Shown here one piece after another: positions 1 through 7,762 of a stretch of DNA of 64,000 bases (its first letter is position 1; each line of letters starts with the position of its first letter). The DNA comes from Arsenicibacter rosenii. Lineage in GTDB: Bacteria; Bacteroidota; Bacteroidia; Cytophagales; Spirosomataceae. The stretch lies in contig NZ_MORL01000001.1 of NCBI RefSeq assembly GCF_001870735.1, positions 310,001-374,000 of the forward strand, in the 5' to 3' direction. Below the pieces are notes generated by a model. That model did no database searches. It was not told the DNA's origin and saw nothing but the letters and a program-made list of their open reading frames with translations. Both the position numbers and the translations under genes were made by a program.

Positions 1-106
1 ATAAAGAGTGAAAGGGTGAAAGAGCGAAAGAGTGGCTGTCAGCCAATTAAGTGATTTAGTGGCGGAGCATGTCGCTCTTTCACTCAATCGCTCATTCACT
101 CTTTGA
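1..106. repeat. Intergenic inverted repeat built from GAGTGA/CGCTC units
   Basis: The first 106 bases consist of short purine-rich units (GAGTGAAAG, GAGCGAAAG) followed after about 35 bases by their complement (CGCTCTTTCACTC, CGCTCATTCACTC). The two halves can pair into a long imperfect hairpin. Similar units recur at 3232-3262 and 9366-9408, so this is one member of a dispersed repeat family. No coding potential was seen. The left edge may be cut by the window start. Confidence 0.6.
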
Positions 107-124
107 AAAACGTGTAGTGAAGGT

Positions 125-157
125 AAAAAAACGGGTGAACGCCTGGCGCTCACCCGT
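125..157 (-). terminator. Intrinsic terminator, minus strand
   Basis: The 8-bp stem ACGGGTGA/TCACCCGT (131-138 and 150-157) is followed, reading on the minus strand, by a run of T (complement of the A run at 125-130). It implies a minus-strand transcript ending here, although no confident gene lies directly upstream. See the candidate small frame at 172-318. Confidence 0.6.
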
Positions 158-171
158 TGCGCTCTCTGCGT

Positions 172-318
172 TTAATCAACGCGCTGATCAGCCTTTTTAG
201 TCTGATCTTTGGCTGTACTTTCATGTGATTTTCGTTGCTCTTCATGTTCGTTGAGTTGTTTAATGGAACGATCCGACCCGCCTGGCCGGCCTTCTAAGGA
301 GTACAGAACGGGTGCGTT
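172..318 (-). other. Possible small or truncated minus-strand coding frame
   Basis: An open frame of about 48 codons ends with TAA at 172-174, 15 bp before a good minus-strand terminator. It encodes a very hydrophilic peptide ending KDQTKKADQRVD and containing GRPGGSDRSIKQLNEHEEQR. No ATG, GTG or TTG exists in this frame before an upstream stop at 319-321, so it is either a broken gene, a gene with an unusual start, or chance. A different frame gives a 31-residue basic peptide from an ATG at 243-245. I do not recognise either. The rest of 319-524 shows nothing beyond the probable leader of the next gene. Confidence 0.25.
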
Positions 319-524
319 TTACCCTTTTTTGAAAAACGTAGGAAACGTTACCGGTTGTTAACTTTAGTAGCCGGAACCGAAAAATGTACGCGGATGAACA
401 AGCTTTTTTTGTTCATTAATGGTGCCAACTGTATTCGGGCCGTTGGCTAAATGGTTTAGCCGAAAAAGCCGGGGTTATGTTTACGAATCAATGAAGAATA
501 ACTTATTATAAAACAACGCAACGT

Positions 525-935
525 ATGAAAACGCCGAATCATCAGTACATTTCCTCGAAAGCCCGACAGCGTAAGCTGTACGCAACCCCGGTTCTCCGCA
601 TCATCTTAACTGGTTTATTCATTGCCAGCTTAATGGTTGTTTATAAGCTTAGCCAGCCCGGTACCGGCACGCAGCTATATCAGACAATTTCATTTGCTTC
701 ATTAGCCCCCATACTGCGTGGCTCTGTTTTATTTTTTCTGGCCATATCGGTGTTCAGCCTCATTGGCTTAGCCTGTCTTCCTCCGGTGACAACAAGTGAA
801 GAACATGCCCGCCAGCCCGACGACGTTACTGTCGACAAGGAACTTCCGGTTACCGGTACTTCCCGGGTACTGGTTTTCCGCCCCGATCTTACTACAGCCG
901 CTGCCGATCAACATCCGGAGCTGGTCAGAAAATGA
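525..935 (+). CDS. Small two-helix membrane protein of unknown function
   Basis: This is a 136-residue protein that I do not recognise. Two hydrophobic segments are visible: about residues 22-42 (VLRIILTGLFIASLMVVYKL) and about 62-86, where a stretch ending LAISVFSLIGLACL suggests a second membrane span. The C-terminal 50 residues are polar and probably sit on one side of the inner membrane. It is alone on the plus strand and convergent with the response regulator gene at 1096. Cytoplasmic location of both ends would follow from a hairpin topology, but this is inference. It could be a spurious frame, though the hydrophobic pattern and the free upstream region argue for a real gene. Confidence 0.5.
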   Translation: MKTPNHQYISSKARQRKLYATPVLRIILTGLFIASLMVVYKLSQPGTGTQLYQTISFASLAPILRGSVLFFLAISVFSLIGLACLPPVTTSEEHARQPDDVTVDKELPVTGTSRVLVFRPDLTTAAADQHPELVRK

Positions 936-1095
936 ATGTTCCGGTTTTCGGTGCTATCCGGATGCTGAAGTTTTAGCCATAGAAGGGTTTGGTTTTTGTG
1001 TAGATGCGGTTATTCTGTAAGCCCGAATGGATATCGGGCGTCCAGTATCGGACATCCGTTATCCGGCATCTGATACATTCAGGGAAGGTACCGCT

Positions 1096-1764
1096 CTACG
1101 GCCGTTCAGTCAATGCCATCCGGATGAGTTCGGCCGTATTTTTAACCCCTGCCTTCTTAATCAGGCTGGCCCGCTGGTTGGCCACCGTATTGGGGCTGAT
1201 ATCAAACTGTCCGGCGATTTCGCGGCTGCTCATGCCTTGCGTCAGGCAGGTCAGAATCTGGGCTTCGCGGGTCGTAATTTTATGCCAGACGGTTTTGCTG
1301 CGGGGAATAGCCGGATCGTCTTCTTTTTTTACTTTCGGGATAATCAGATGGCGGATAATAACGGATGATGCATTCGGCGGATAATACAGTTCGCCGGTTA
1401 CAACCGTCCGGATGGCGCGTAAGATTTCGTCCCGGTCCGTATCTTTCAGCAAATAGCCGGCGGCCCCGTTCTGAACAGCATTCAGGATGTAATCCGGATT
1501 GTTATGCATGCTGAAAATGAGTGATTTAACACGGGGGAACTGACGGGTAACCACTTTCGTTACTTCAATCCCTGACATACGCGGCATGGTGATGTCCAGG
1601 AGGAGAACATCCGGTTTGAGGGTTGGAATGAGCTCGATCGCATCGTCGCCGTCGGAGGCTTCACCAACGATCTCAATGTCTTTTTCGTCTTCCAGCAGGT
1701 TGAGAATTCCTTTTCTTACTACCGAATGATCATCGGCGATTAACACGCGGATAGGCATAACCAT
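1096..1764 (-). CDS. NarL/FixJ-family response regulator
   Basis: This 222-residue protein has an N-terminal receiver domain (about 5-125) and a C-terminal LuxR-type helix-turn-helix (about 158-215). Seen residues: acidic pair in IADDHS (10-12), phospho-acceptor Asp57 in DVLLLDITMPR, and Lys107 in GYLLKDTD. The HTH contains the typical TTREAQIL and NTVANQRASLIKKAGV. It lies 18 bp downstream of the sensor kinase gene on the same strand, so the two form a two-component operon. Regulators of this family bind as dimers to 7-2-7 inverted repeats. Two such sites (6448-6463 and 6668-6683) lie in the nirB/cobA control region, suggesting that this pair controls nitrate assimilation; that link is inferred. 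The start could also be the second Met, at 1758. Confidence 0.9.
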   Translation of the reverse strand: MVMPIRVLIADDHSVVRKGILNLLEDEKDIEIVGEASDGDDAIELIPTLKPDVLLLDITMPRMSGIEVTKVVTRQFPRVKSLIFSMHNNPDYILNAVQNGAAGYLLKDTDRDEILRAIRTVVTGELYYPPNASSVIIRHLIIPKVKKEDDPAIPRSKTVWHKITTREAQILTCLTQGMSSREIAGQFDISPNTVANQRASLIKKAGVKNTAELIRMALTERP

Positions 1765-1782
1765 TAACTTTTTAGGGTCGTA

Positions 1783-3219
1783 TTACCGGGCGATTTTTAC
1801 ATAGACTTTTGTCCCTTTTTTCAGTTTCGACGTCAGTACAAATTCACCGTTCAGCAACCGGGCCCTTGTTTTCATATTTTCTAAACCATTGACAATCGGA
1901 TTCGCTTTCCGGACGTTCTTCAAGACGAATCCTTTTCCGTTATCTTCAACAGACAATGTAAGATACGTTTTTTCCTGCACTATCTTCATGAAAATATGTT
2001 CGGCATCAGCATATTTTATCGCATTGTTGAGCGCCTCCTGCGCAATCCGGTACAAGCCAATCTCAATGGCAGGGGGGAGCCGGTCTACCGGACTGCCTTC
2101 AAAGGTGATTGTGCGTCCGGCAATGTGGGCCGTTTGTTCGGCAAGCAGCTGCAGCGCGGCCGACAGGCCGAAATCACCCAGTACTGACGGCATCAGGTTA
2201 TAGGAAACCTGACGGGTGGTCCGGATCGTTTCCTGAATAAGTTCACATAGTTCGTCGAATCGTTTCCGGAGTTTGTCATCGTCGATCTGCACGCGTTTCA
2301 GGCTTTCGGCGTGCAGCTTCAGTCCGGTCAGCATCTGCCCGATGCCGTCGTGGAGCTCGCGGGCAAACCGCCGCCGTTCTTCTTCCTGGCCTTCCAGCAG
2401 CGCCGCCGAACGAACACGGTCTTCCGTGCGCTGTAATTCATACTTTTCTTCCGTTGTCCGGATGAGTTCTGCCTGTGTATCAATAAGTTGCTGGTTAGTG
2501 TCCGCCAGTTCATTATTGGCAACGGCCAGCTGGTGGTTGCTGTACCGCAGGGCATCTTCTGACTCGGTCAGCTTGCGGATAATGGTCTGCGTATGGCTGA
2601 CAACCGGACGGAAAATGAAAAGTCCTTCAATCAGCACGGTAATCAATGTGGCAATGCCCAGTACCCATTCAACCTGTTCGAGATAGCGGACCCGTTCAAA
2701 CGTTTCGACATCAAACCGGAATACGATTTCGTTCATTTGGTCAAGATAAGCGGGCTCCTTCTGCAGAATAACCAACAGGGCTTTTCGCTTTATCTCATCC
2801 GAAGCCTGTGGATTGGTAAAGGAGGCAAAACCGGCCCGGATTGCCTGAAAAGCCGGTTCAATCCGGATAAACATGCTGTCGATGGCCGGACTTTTACGGA
2901 CCGTAAAGCGCTGTTCCATGAGCAGGCTGCCGGTTTTCAGCTCCATATGCACGCGGCTCCAGACAGCGAGCAGGGAGTCAAAGGCTACGGTGTCGCTGGC
3001 CGGTATCTGTTCCAGATCGAGCAGGGCCAGTTTGGTCAGGCGCTGGCTCAGCATCCGCTGGCGACCGGCCACGTTCAGCACCCGGCCATCGTCGTTGTGG
3101 TCGTTGATCGTCTGCTTGATAAAAAATAAGCCGCTCATGGTCAGGACCGCAATAACGGTCAGCGCCATGACATAGAAACGGGTCAGTCGCCGGGCTACCA
3201 GCTGGTCAAGTTCCTGCAC
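1783..3219 (-). CDS. NarX-like nitrate-sensing histidine kinase
   Basis: This 478-residue inner-membrane kinase has TM helices at about 16-36 and 186-205 that flank a periplasmic sensor region of about 150 residues. Just after TM1, residues 44-62 (GRVLNVAGRQRMLSQRLTK) match the type IV pili/NarX N-terminal sensor box, where NarX-type kinases bind nitrate or nitrite. A coiled coil (about 215-275) leads to a HisKA_3 dimerisation domain with phospho-acceptor His290 (RRRFARELHDGIGQ) and an HATPase domain (EALNNAIKYADAEH, VEDNGKGF). It is first in an operon with the NarL-type regulator and stands next to nirBD. Nitrate as the signal is inferred from the box and the neighbours; the box also occurs in kinases that sense other ligands. 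Confidence 0.88.
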   Translation of the reverse strand: MQELDQLVARRLTRFYVMALTVIAVLTMSGLFFIKQTINDHNDDGRVLNVAGRQRMLSQRLTKLALLDLEQIPASDTVAFDSLLAVWSRVHMELKTGSLLMEQRFTVRKSPAIDSMFIRIEPAFQAIRAGFASFTNPQASDEIKRKALLVILQKEPAYLDQMNEIVFRFDVETFERVRYLEQVEWVLGIATLITVLIEGLFIFRPVVSHTQTIIRKLTESEDALRYSNHQLAVANNELADTNQQLIDTQAELIRTTEEKYELQRTEDRVRSAALLEGQEEERRRFARELHDGIGQMLTGLKLHAESLKRVQIDDDKLRKRFDELCELIQETIRTTRQVSYNLMPSVLGDFGLSAALQLLAEQTAHIAGRTITFEGSPVDRLPPAIEIGLYRIAQEALNNAIKYADAEHIFMKIVQEKTYLTLSVEDNGKGFVLKNVRKANPIVNGLENMKTRARLLNGEFVLTSKLKKGTKVYVKIAR

Positions 3220-3231
3220 GGGGGTAAAGCT

Positions 3232-3262
3232 ATTGAGTGATTGAGTGAATTGTGATTGAGTG
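3232..3262. repeat. Short GAGTGATT direct repeats
   Basis: Three units of the type ATTGAGTGA stand in tandem directly upstream of the histidine kinase start. They match the units at 1-106 and 9366-9408. Position just ahead of the kinase start could affect its expression, but no function is shown. Confidence 0.5.
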
Positions 3263-3327
3263 ATCTGCTCTAAGCCGGAGCTGAACGTATAGAGGCTTCA
3301 GTATAAACAGGCCATTCAACTAAATTT

Positions 3328-3389
3328 ACCACATAGACACATAGGGCACATCAGTGATAAAAATCTTTTTTTCTATGTGGCTATGTGGT
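3328..3389 (+). repeat. 62-bp palindromic repeat, copy 1 (ACCACATAG family)
   Basis: The element begins ACCACATAGACACATAG and ends CTATGTGGCTATGTGGT, so its ends pair as a hairpin. An inverted copy of nearly identical sequence lies at 19590-19654 and a more diverged copy at 42651-42714. Copies 1 and 2 share the internal GGGCACATCAG(T/C)GATAAAAA region. The remaining sequence between the kinase (ends 3219) and nirD (ends 3480) shows no gene. Confidence 0.85.
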
Positions 3390-3479
3390 TAACGTCGATT
3401 TATAACGGATCGAAAATCCCTGCAAGGTTAGTGCTCAGAAGTACAGGAAAAGCAGGTAAACCATTTCCGGTCGGGTTGC

Positions 3480-3824
3480 TTACCCCTCAATGCCCACAAA
3501 CACCTGATCGTTTTCAACCCGGACGGGGTAGGTGCGGATCTGGTATTCGTCGTCGGTGAGGCATTGACCGGTCCGGAGCGAAAACGTTTTTTTGTGGAAC
3601 GGACAAGCGACTTTCGGCTCTCCCTGATGGCTGCCGGTCATGCCCCGCGACAAAGCCATCTGCTGACGGTGCGGGCATTGATTATCGGTGGCATACCACT
3701 CGCCGCGGCGGGCAAAATGGAAAATGGCTATCTGGTGGCCATCGATCAGGGCACACGCCCCGCCGTCGGCCGGAATATCGTCGATGTGGCAGGCCATGTG
3801 CCACGTGATTGATAAGGTTAACAT
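3480..3824 (-). CDS. nirD: Nitrite reductase small subunit NirD with Rieske centre
   Basis: NirD is the small subunit of cytoplasmic NADH-dependent nitrite reductase, partner of NirB. From the chosen start the protein is 114 residues and begins MLTLSITWHMACHIDDIP, which aligns with usual NirD starts; an ATG at 3857 would add 11 residues and run into a repeat. Rieske ligands are visible as Cys50-x-His52 (CPHR) and Cys74-x2-His77 (CPFH), so this version should hold a [2Fe-2S] cluster, unlike the E. coli NirD, which lacks the ligands. It follows nirB on the same strand after about 100 bp containing two direct repeats, and is probably co-transcribed with it. Confidence 0.88.
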   Translation of the reverse strand: MLTLSITWHMACHIDDIPADGGACALIDGHQIAIFHFARRGEWYATDNQCPHRQQMALSRGMTGSHQGEPKVACPFHKKTFSLRTGQCLTDDEYQIRTYPVRVENDQVFVGIEG

Positions 3825-3850
3825 ATTGATTTTGATCGTAAACGTGTATT

Positions 3851-3917
3851 GCGGCATGATATTCCGCTACTTACCGGATGAATCGCATTCATTACGCGGC
3901 ATGACATTCCGCGCTAC
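3851..3917. repeat. Direct repeat pair between nirB and nirD
   Basis: The hairpin-forming unit GCGGCATGAtATTCCGC occurs at 3851-3867 and again, with one base changed and an extra GC, at 3896-3913. Between them lies a GAATCGCATTC palindrome. The unit can fold as GCGG/CCGC. It sits in the nirB-nirD spacer and could be a REP-type processing element that sets their relative levels; that role is inference. Confidence 0.6.
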
Positions 3918-3922
3918 CGACC

Positions 3923-6448
3923 TTATATCGTCCATTCCTGCGCCCGTTTCTGGGTGCGGAGCGGCGTAAAGGCAACCGATGGGTCTTTAAGGTCGGGCTG
4001 GTTCACAAAATGGGTAAAGCGCTTCCGGAGTTCAGGCGTTTCTACCACATCCTTCCACTCACAGCGGTAGTTGTTGACCAGTTCCTGCATACCCGCTTCC
4101 AGATCGGCCGCAATCCCCAGCACATCGTCGACGATCACCGCCTTGAGGTAGGTCATGCCGCCTTCCAGTTTGTTGAGCCAGGTGGCAGTACGGGTCAGCG
4201 GATCGGCGGTCTTGATGTAAAACATCAGGAACCGGTCGATCAGCCGGAGACAGGTCTCCTTGTCTACATCGGTGGCCAGCAGCTGGGCGTGTTGCGGTTT
4301 GGAGCCACCGTTGCCGCAGACATACAGGTTCCAGCCCTTGTCGGTGGCGATGATGCCGAAATCCTTGCTCTGCGCTTCAGCACATTCGCGGATACAGCCC
4401 GAAACCGCCGATTTCAGCTTGTGCGGCGCGCGGAGGCCCTTGTAACGCTCTTCGACCTCAATGGCAAACGTCACCGAATCCTGCACCCCAAACCGGCACC
4501 AGGTTGATCCCACACAGCTTTTTACCGTCCGCAGGGCTTTGCCGTAAGCATGACCGCTTTCAAAACCGGCCCGAATCAGTTCTTCCCAGATCGCCGGTAA
4601 ATCACCGACGTGGGCGCCGAACAGGTCAATCCGCTGGCCGCCGGTAATCTTGGTATACAGCCCGTACTTTTGCGCTACCTGCCCGATCACGATCAGCTTT
4701 TCGGGTGTAATTTCGCCGCCCGGAATCCGCGGAACTACTGAATAGGTGCCCCCTTTCTGGATATTGGCCAGATAGCGGTCATTGGAGTCCTGCACCGGTG
4801 CACGATCCTGTTCCAGAATATTTTCGTTCCATAAACTGGCCAGTACCGATGCTACAAGCGGCTTACAGACTTCGCAGCCATCCCCGTGCCCGAACTGGTT
4901 CAGTACATCGCCATAGGTGCGCAGTTTGTTGATTTTCATCAGATCAAACAACTCCTGGCGCGAAAAATCGAAGTGTTCACAGATCGTATTCCGGACATAC
5001 AGTCCTTGTTCTTTCATGACGCCCTGGATCAGGTCCTTCACCATGGGTGTACAGCCGCCGCAGCCCGTGCAAGCCTTGTTTGCTTTTTTCATGGCGTCGA
5101 CCGTTGTACAGCCATGTTCCTTAACCTGTTGGCAGATCATCCCTTTCGTCACAGCCTCACAGGAACAGATCAGGGCATCGTCGGGCAGGCTCATGACTCC
5201 CGCACCGGTCGCCTCTTCGCCGCCGCGGGCCCCCAGAATCAGGTCTTCGGGGTCGGGCGGCAGTACCGTTTTGTTTTTACAGGTCTGGAGAAGCATGTTG
5301 TACTGCTCCGCATCGCCCACCAGAATACCGCCGAGCAGCTCCTTGCCGTCGGGCGACAGATTAACCCGCTTGTAGATGCCTTTGGCCTTATTGTCGTAGA
5401 TAATGGTCCGGCAGGCGGGTTCTGCCACAAACGGATCGCCGAAACTGGCCACGTCAACCCCGATCAGTTTCAGTTTGGTCGACATGTCGAACGGCTTGAA
5501 CTGTTTCGGCTCACCGGTAAGCTGTGAGGCCACCACATCGGCCATGTCGTAGCCCGGCGCAACCAGCCCGTAGATCATATTATGTACCAGGGCACATTCG
5601 CCGATGGCAAAAATGGCAGGGTCGGTGGTCTGGAGCTGATCGTTGACCAGAATACCGCCGCGCGGATGGGTATCAAGGCCCGCCCGTTTGGCCAGTTCGT
5701 CGCGCGGGCGGATACCGGCCGAAATAATCAGCATATCGACATCCAGCCGCGAACCGTCCGTAAACTCTATGCCATTCATCGTGTCGCCGCCGGAAATCTG
5801 TCGGGTGCTTTTGGACAGGTGAATGGCCAGGCCGAGCGATTCGAGTTTTTGCTGAAGCATGGCCGAGCCTGCATCGTCGATCTGCCGGGGCATCAGGCGT
5901 TGGGCAAATTCGACAACATGCGCTTCGTCGAGGCCCAGATCAAGCAGCGCCCTGGCCGCTTCGAGACCGAGCAGACCGCCACCGAGCACGGCTCCTTTGC
6001 GTGCGGTACGCGCGTACGATTGAATGAGTTCGAGATCTTCGATGGTGCGGTAAACAAACACGCCGTCTTTTTCAACACCCGGAATAGGCGGCACAAAAGC
6101 GGCCGAGCCGGTGGCCAGTATCAGGTAGTCGTAAGGAACGGCCAGACCATGATGCGAATAAACGGTTTTCGTCGTCCGGTCGATCTCTGTCACCGGATCG
6201 CCCAGGTACAGCTCAATGCCTTCGGCCGCATACCAGCCGGTACCGGCCAGTAGCAGTTCATCTGCCGTTTTTCCGGCGAAATAGGCGCTTAAATGCACGC
6301 GGTCATAGGCCGCGCGTGGCTCTTCCCCGAAAACGGTTATCCGGAAATCTGCTTTGTCCGGCGCTTTGGTCCGGAGCTTTTCACAGAACTTGTAGCCGAC
6401 CATGCCGTTTCCAACGACCACAATTCGTGTATTCGTTTGTGTTTTCAT
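3923..6448 (-). CDS. nirB: NADH-dependent nitrite reductase large subunit NirB
   Basis: NirB reduces nitrite to ammonium in the cytoplasm with NADH. The 841 residues match the usual length. Domains in order: FAD-binding (VVVGNGMVGYKF near the N-terminus), NADH-binding (AVLGGGLLGLEAARAL), BFD-type [2Fe-2S] (CSCEAVTKG and CTGCGGC, about 425-470), then the nitrite/sulfite reductase ferredoxin-like and sirohaem domains. All four sirohaem/[4Fe-4S] ligands are present: Cys645 and Cys651 (CVGSTWC), Cys685 and Cys689 (CIREC). Its start codon overlaps the inverted repeat TAGTTA-N4-TAACTA (6448-6463). Sirohaem would be supplied with help from the divergent cobA. Identification is firm. Confidence 0.97.
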   Translation of the reverse strand: MKTQTNTRIVVVGNGMVGYKFCEKLRTKAPDKADFRITVFGEEPRAAYDRVHLSAYFAGKTADELLLAGTGWYAAEGIELYLGDPVTEIDRTTKTVYSHHGLAVPYDYLILATGSAAFVPPIPGVEKDGVFVYRTIEDLELIQSYARTARKGAVLGGGLLGLEAARALLDLGLDEAHVVEFAQRLMPRQIDDAGSAMLQQKLESLGLAIHLSKSTRQISGGDTMNGIEFTDGSRLDVDMLIISAGIRPRDELAKRAGLDTHPRGGILVNDQLQTTDPAIFAIGECALVHNMIYGLVAPGYDMADVVASQLTGEPKQFKPFDMSTKLKLIGVDVASFGDPFVAEPACRTIIYDNKAKGIYKRVNLSPDGKELLGGILVGDAEQYNMLLQTCKNKTVLPPDPEDLILGARGGEEATGAGVMSLPDDALICSCEAVTKGMICQQVKEHGCTTVDAMKKANKACTGCGGCTPMVKDLIQGVMKEQGLYVRNTICEHFDFSRQELFDLMKINKLRTYGDVLNQFGHGDGCEVCKPLVASVLASLWNENILEQDRAPVQDSNDRYLANIQKGGTYSVVPRIPGGEITPEKLIVIGQVAQKYGLYTKITGGQRIDLFGAHVGDLPAIWEELIRAGFESGHAYGKALRTVKSCVGSTWCRFGVQDSVTFAIEVEERYKGLRAPHKLKSAVSGCIRECAEAQSKDFGIIATDKGWNLYVCGNGGSKPQHAQLLATDVDKETCLRLIDRFLMFYIKTADPLTRTATWLNKLEGGMTYLKAVIVDDVLGIAADLEAGMQELVNNYRCEWKDVVETPELRKRFTHFVNQPDLKDPSVAFTPLRTQKRAQEWTI

Positions 6449-6463
6449 AGTTAGTAGTAACTA
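6448..6463. promoter_or_regulatory. Inverted repeat TAGTTA-GTAG-TAACTA at the nirB start
   Basis: A perfect 6-bp inverted repeat with a 4-bp spacer begins on the first base of the nirB start codon and covers the leader. The same arms and spacing recur at 6668-6683 in the same intergenic region. Read as two heptamers separated by 2 bp (TAGTTAG-TA-GTAACTA), it fits the 7-2-7 layout bound by NarL-family dimers. The nearby NarL-type regulator is the obvious candidate ligand; this is inference. Confidence 0.55.
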
Positions 6464-6539
6464 TAATTTTATGACAACCCGTAATTTTTATTGTGTTATT
6501 TCAAGAATCACCCCCATGACTGCCTGAAATTGCGTAGGT

Positions 6540-6547
6540 CAAAATTA
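6540..6547 (-). promoter_or_regulatory. Candidate -7 box for nirB
   Basis: On the minus strand the sequence reads TAATTTTG, matching the Bacteroidota -7 consensus TAnnTTTG. It would start transcription about 85 bp upstream of nirB. No convincing -33 TTTG is visible at the right distance, which would fit an activator-dependent promoter. Confidence 0.35.
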
Positions 6548-6621
6548 AATGGTGTTTTTGGTAAATCCTAGTTTATTATTTGTTAAATGGTTAATTTTTA
6601 AACTTATTTTTTTGATAAACT

Positions 6622-6652
6622 ATTGTTTTTCGAAATTTTAGGTATAGATTTG
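6622..6652 (+). promoter_or_regulatory. Candidate promoter for cobA and the nitrate genes
   Basis: A TTG (6623-6625) and TAGATTTG (6645-6652) are separated by 19 bp, matching the -33 TTTG / -7 TAnnTTTG layout of Bacteroidota housekeeping sigma factors. Predicted transcription starts near 6660, about 65 bp before cobA and just upstream of the inverted repeat at 6668-6683. Confidence 0.5.
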
Positions 6653-6667
6653 AAGCAGTTAATCATG

Positions 6668-6683
6668 TAGTTAAAAATAACTA
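6668..6683. promoter_or_regulatory. Second inverted repeat TAGTTA-AAAA-TAACTA
   Basis: Arms and spacing are identical to the site at 6448-6463. It lies 43 bp upstream of the cobA start and just downstream of the predicted -7 box. Binding here by a dimeric regulator would be expected to hinder rather than recruit polymerase at that promoter, unless another promoter is used. No other copy of the full site was noticed in the window. Confidence 0.55.
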
Positions 6684-6726
6684 TTGATAGTACATTATTA
6701 ATATTCATTACCTGACGCAAACGATC

Positions 6727-7488
6727 ATGCAACCTAAACTGACATTAGTAGGCGCCGGACCGGGCGATGGCGAACTGATAACCCTGAAAGGGATCCGGGC
6801 GCTGCAAAAAGCCGATGTGGTGCTGTATGATGATCTGGCAAACGCGACGCTGCTGGACTTTGCGCCGGCGCATTGCCTGAAAATGTATGTCGGGAAGCGG
6901 GCCGGAAAACCGTCAAAGGCGCAGGACGAGATCAACACGCTGATTGTACGCCTGGCGACGCAGCACGGGCATGTGGTCCGGCTGAAGGGGGGCGATGCCT
7001 ACGTGTTCGGCCGTGGTTTTGAAGAGCGTACGTATGCACTTGACCATGGTATTTCCTGCGAAGTAATACCGGGCGTATCGAGCAGCATTGCCGTACCGGC
7101 CGCTCAGGGCATCCCGGTAACCTGCCGTGGTGTCAGCGAAAGCTTTTGGGTCATTACCGGAACGACCCGCAGCGGAGGTATGTCGAAAGACATGGAACTG
7201 GCCGTACAGTCAGACGCGACGGTGGTCGTATTGATGGGGCTAAATAAGCTACAGGATATCTGCGCGTTATATGTCCGCAACGGCAAGGCAAACCTGCCGA
7301 TGGCGGTCATACAAAACGGTACACGCACGGGTGAACAGTGTGTGGTAGGGCAAGTTTGGGAAATACCGTCACTGGTTGCTGCACAAGGCGTGGGGGCGCC
7401 CGCAGTGATCGTGCTCGGTGAGGTGGTTGCCTTGCACAAGGCGTATTTACCGGCTTATCTGCAAAGCCTGCAACTCGCTTGCATCTGA
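6727..7488 (+). CDS. cobA: Uroporphyrinogen-III C-methyltransferase (SUMT)
   Basis: SUMT transfers two methyl groups from S-adenosylmethionine to uroporphyrinogen III, giving precorrin-2, the precursor of sirohaem needed by NirB. The 253 residues match single-domain SUMTs. Seen motifs: LVGAGPGDGELITLKGIRAL (N-terminal SAM region), DVVLYDDLAN, VVRLKGGDAYVFGRG, and IPVTCRGVSESFWVITGT. No CysG-type dehydrogenase/chelatase extension is fused, so the later sirohaem steps must be encoded elsewhere. It is divergent from nirB, sharing the regulatory region, and heads the plus-strand nitrate genes. The context makes a sirohaem role more likely than cobalamin synthesis. Confidence 0.95.
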   Translation: MQPKLTLVGAGPGDGELITLKGIRALQKADVVLYDDLANATLLDFAPAHCLKMYVGKRAGKPSKAQDEINTLIVRLATQHGHVVRLKGGDAYVFGRGFEERTYALDHGISCEVIPGVSSSIAVPAAQGIPVTCRGVSESFWVITGTTRSGGMSKDMELAVQSDATVVVLMGLNKLQDICALYVRNGKANLPMAVIQNGTRTGEQCVVGQVWEIPSLVAAQGVGAPAVIVLGEVVALHKAYLPAYLQSLQLACI

Positions 7489-7498
7489 TTAATAAAAA

Positions 7499-7534
7499 AG
7501 CCGATCCGGTGTGGGGGCACCTTGTGGATCGGCT
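7499..7534. terminator. Hairpin after cobA
   Basis: The stem AGCCGATCC/GGATCGGCT (7499-7507, 7526-7534) follows the cobA stop by 10 bp. The only homopolymer flank is the A run just left of it, so a U tract forms only on a minus-strand transcript. On the plus strand it is a hairpin without a U tract, which might attenuate or protect the cobA mRNA rather than end it. The region 7535-7762 carries several more short hairpins and no recognisable gene. Confidence 0.4.
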
Positions 7535-7762
7535 ATGTTCGGGTTGTCTATGTTAAACACAAACGTTTCAAAGAAAATGAAAAAAACTTCCTGAACCAAA
7601 TCTGCCTCACCGGCCGAAATGGTGCGTCTCTTCCTGTCGCCTGAAAAAGGCATCTCCTTTGTCTTCTGATTCAAGACGTTACGTCTGACGTTTGCCCGTC
7701 CGGGGTATGGCCGCATATTTCCGTTACGACTATTGCTACCTGAACTATTCTCACGAATTACC

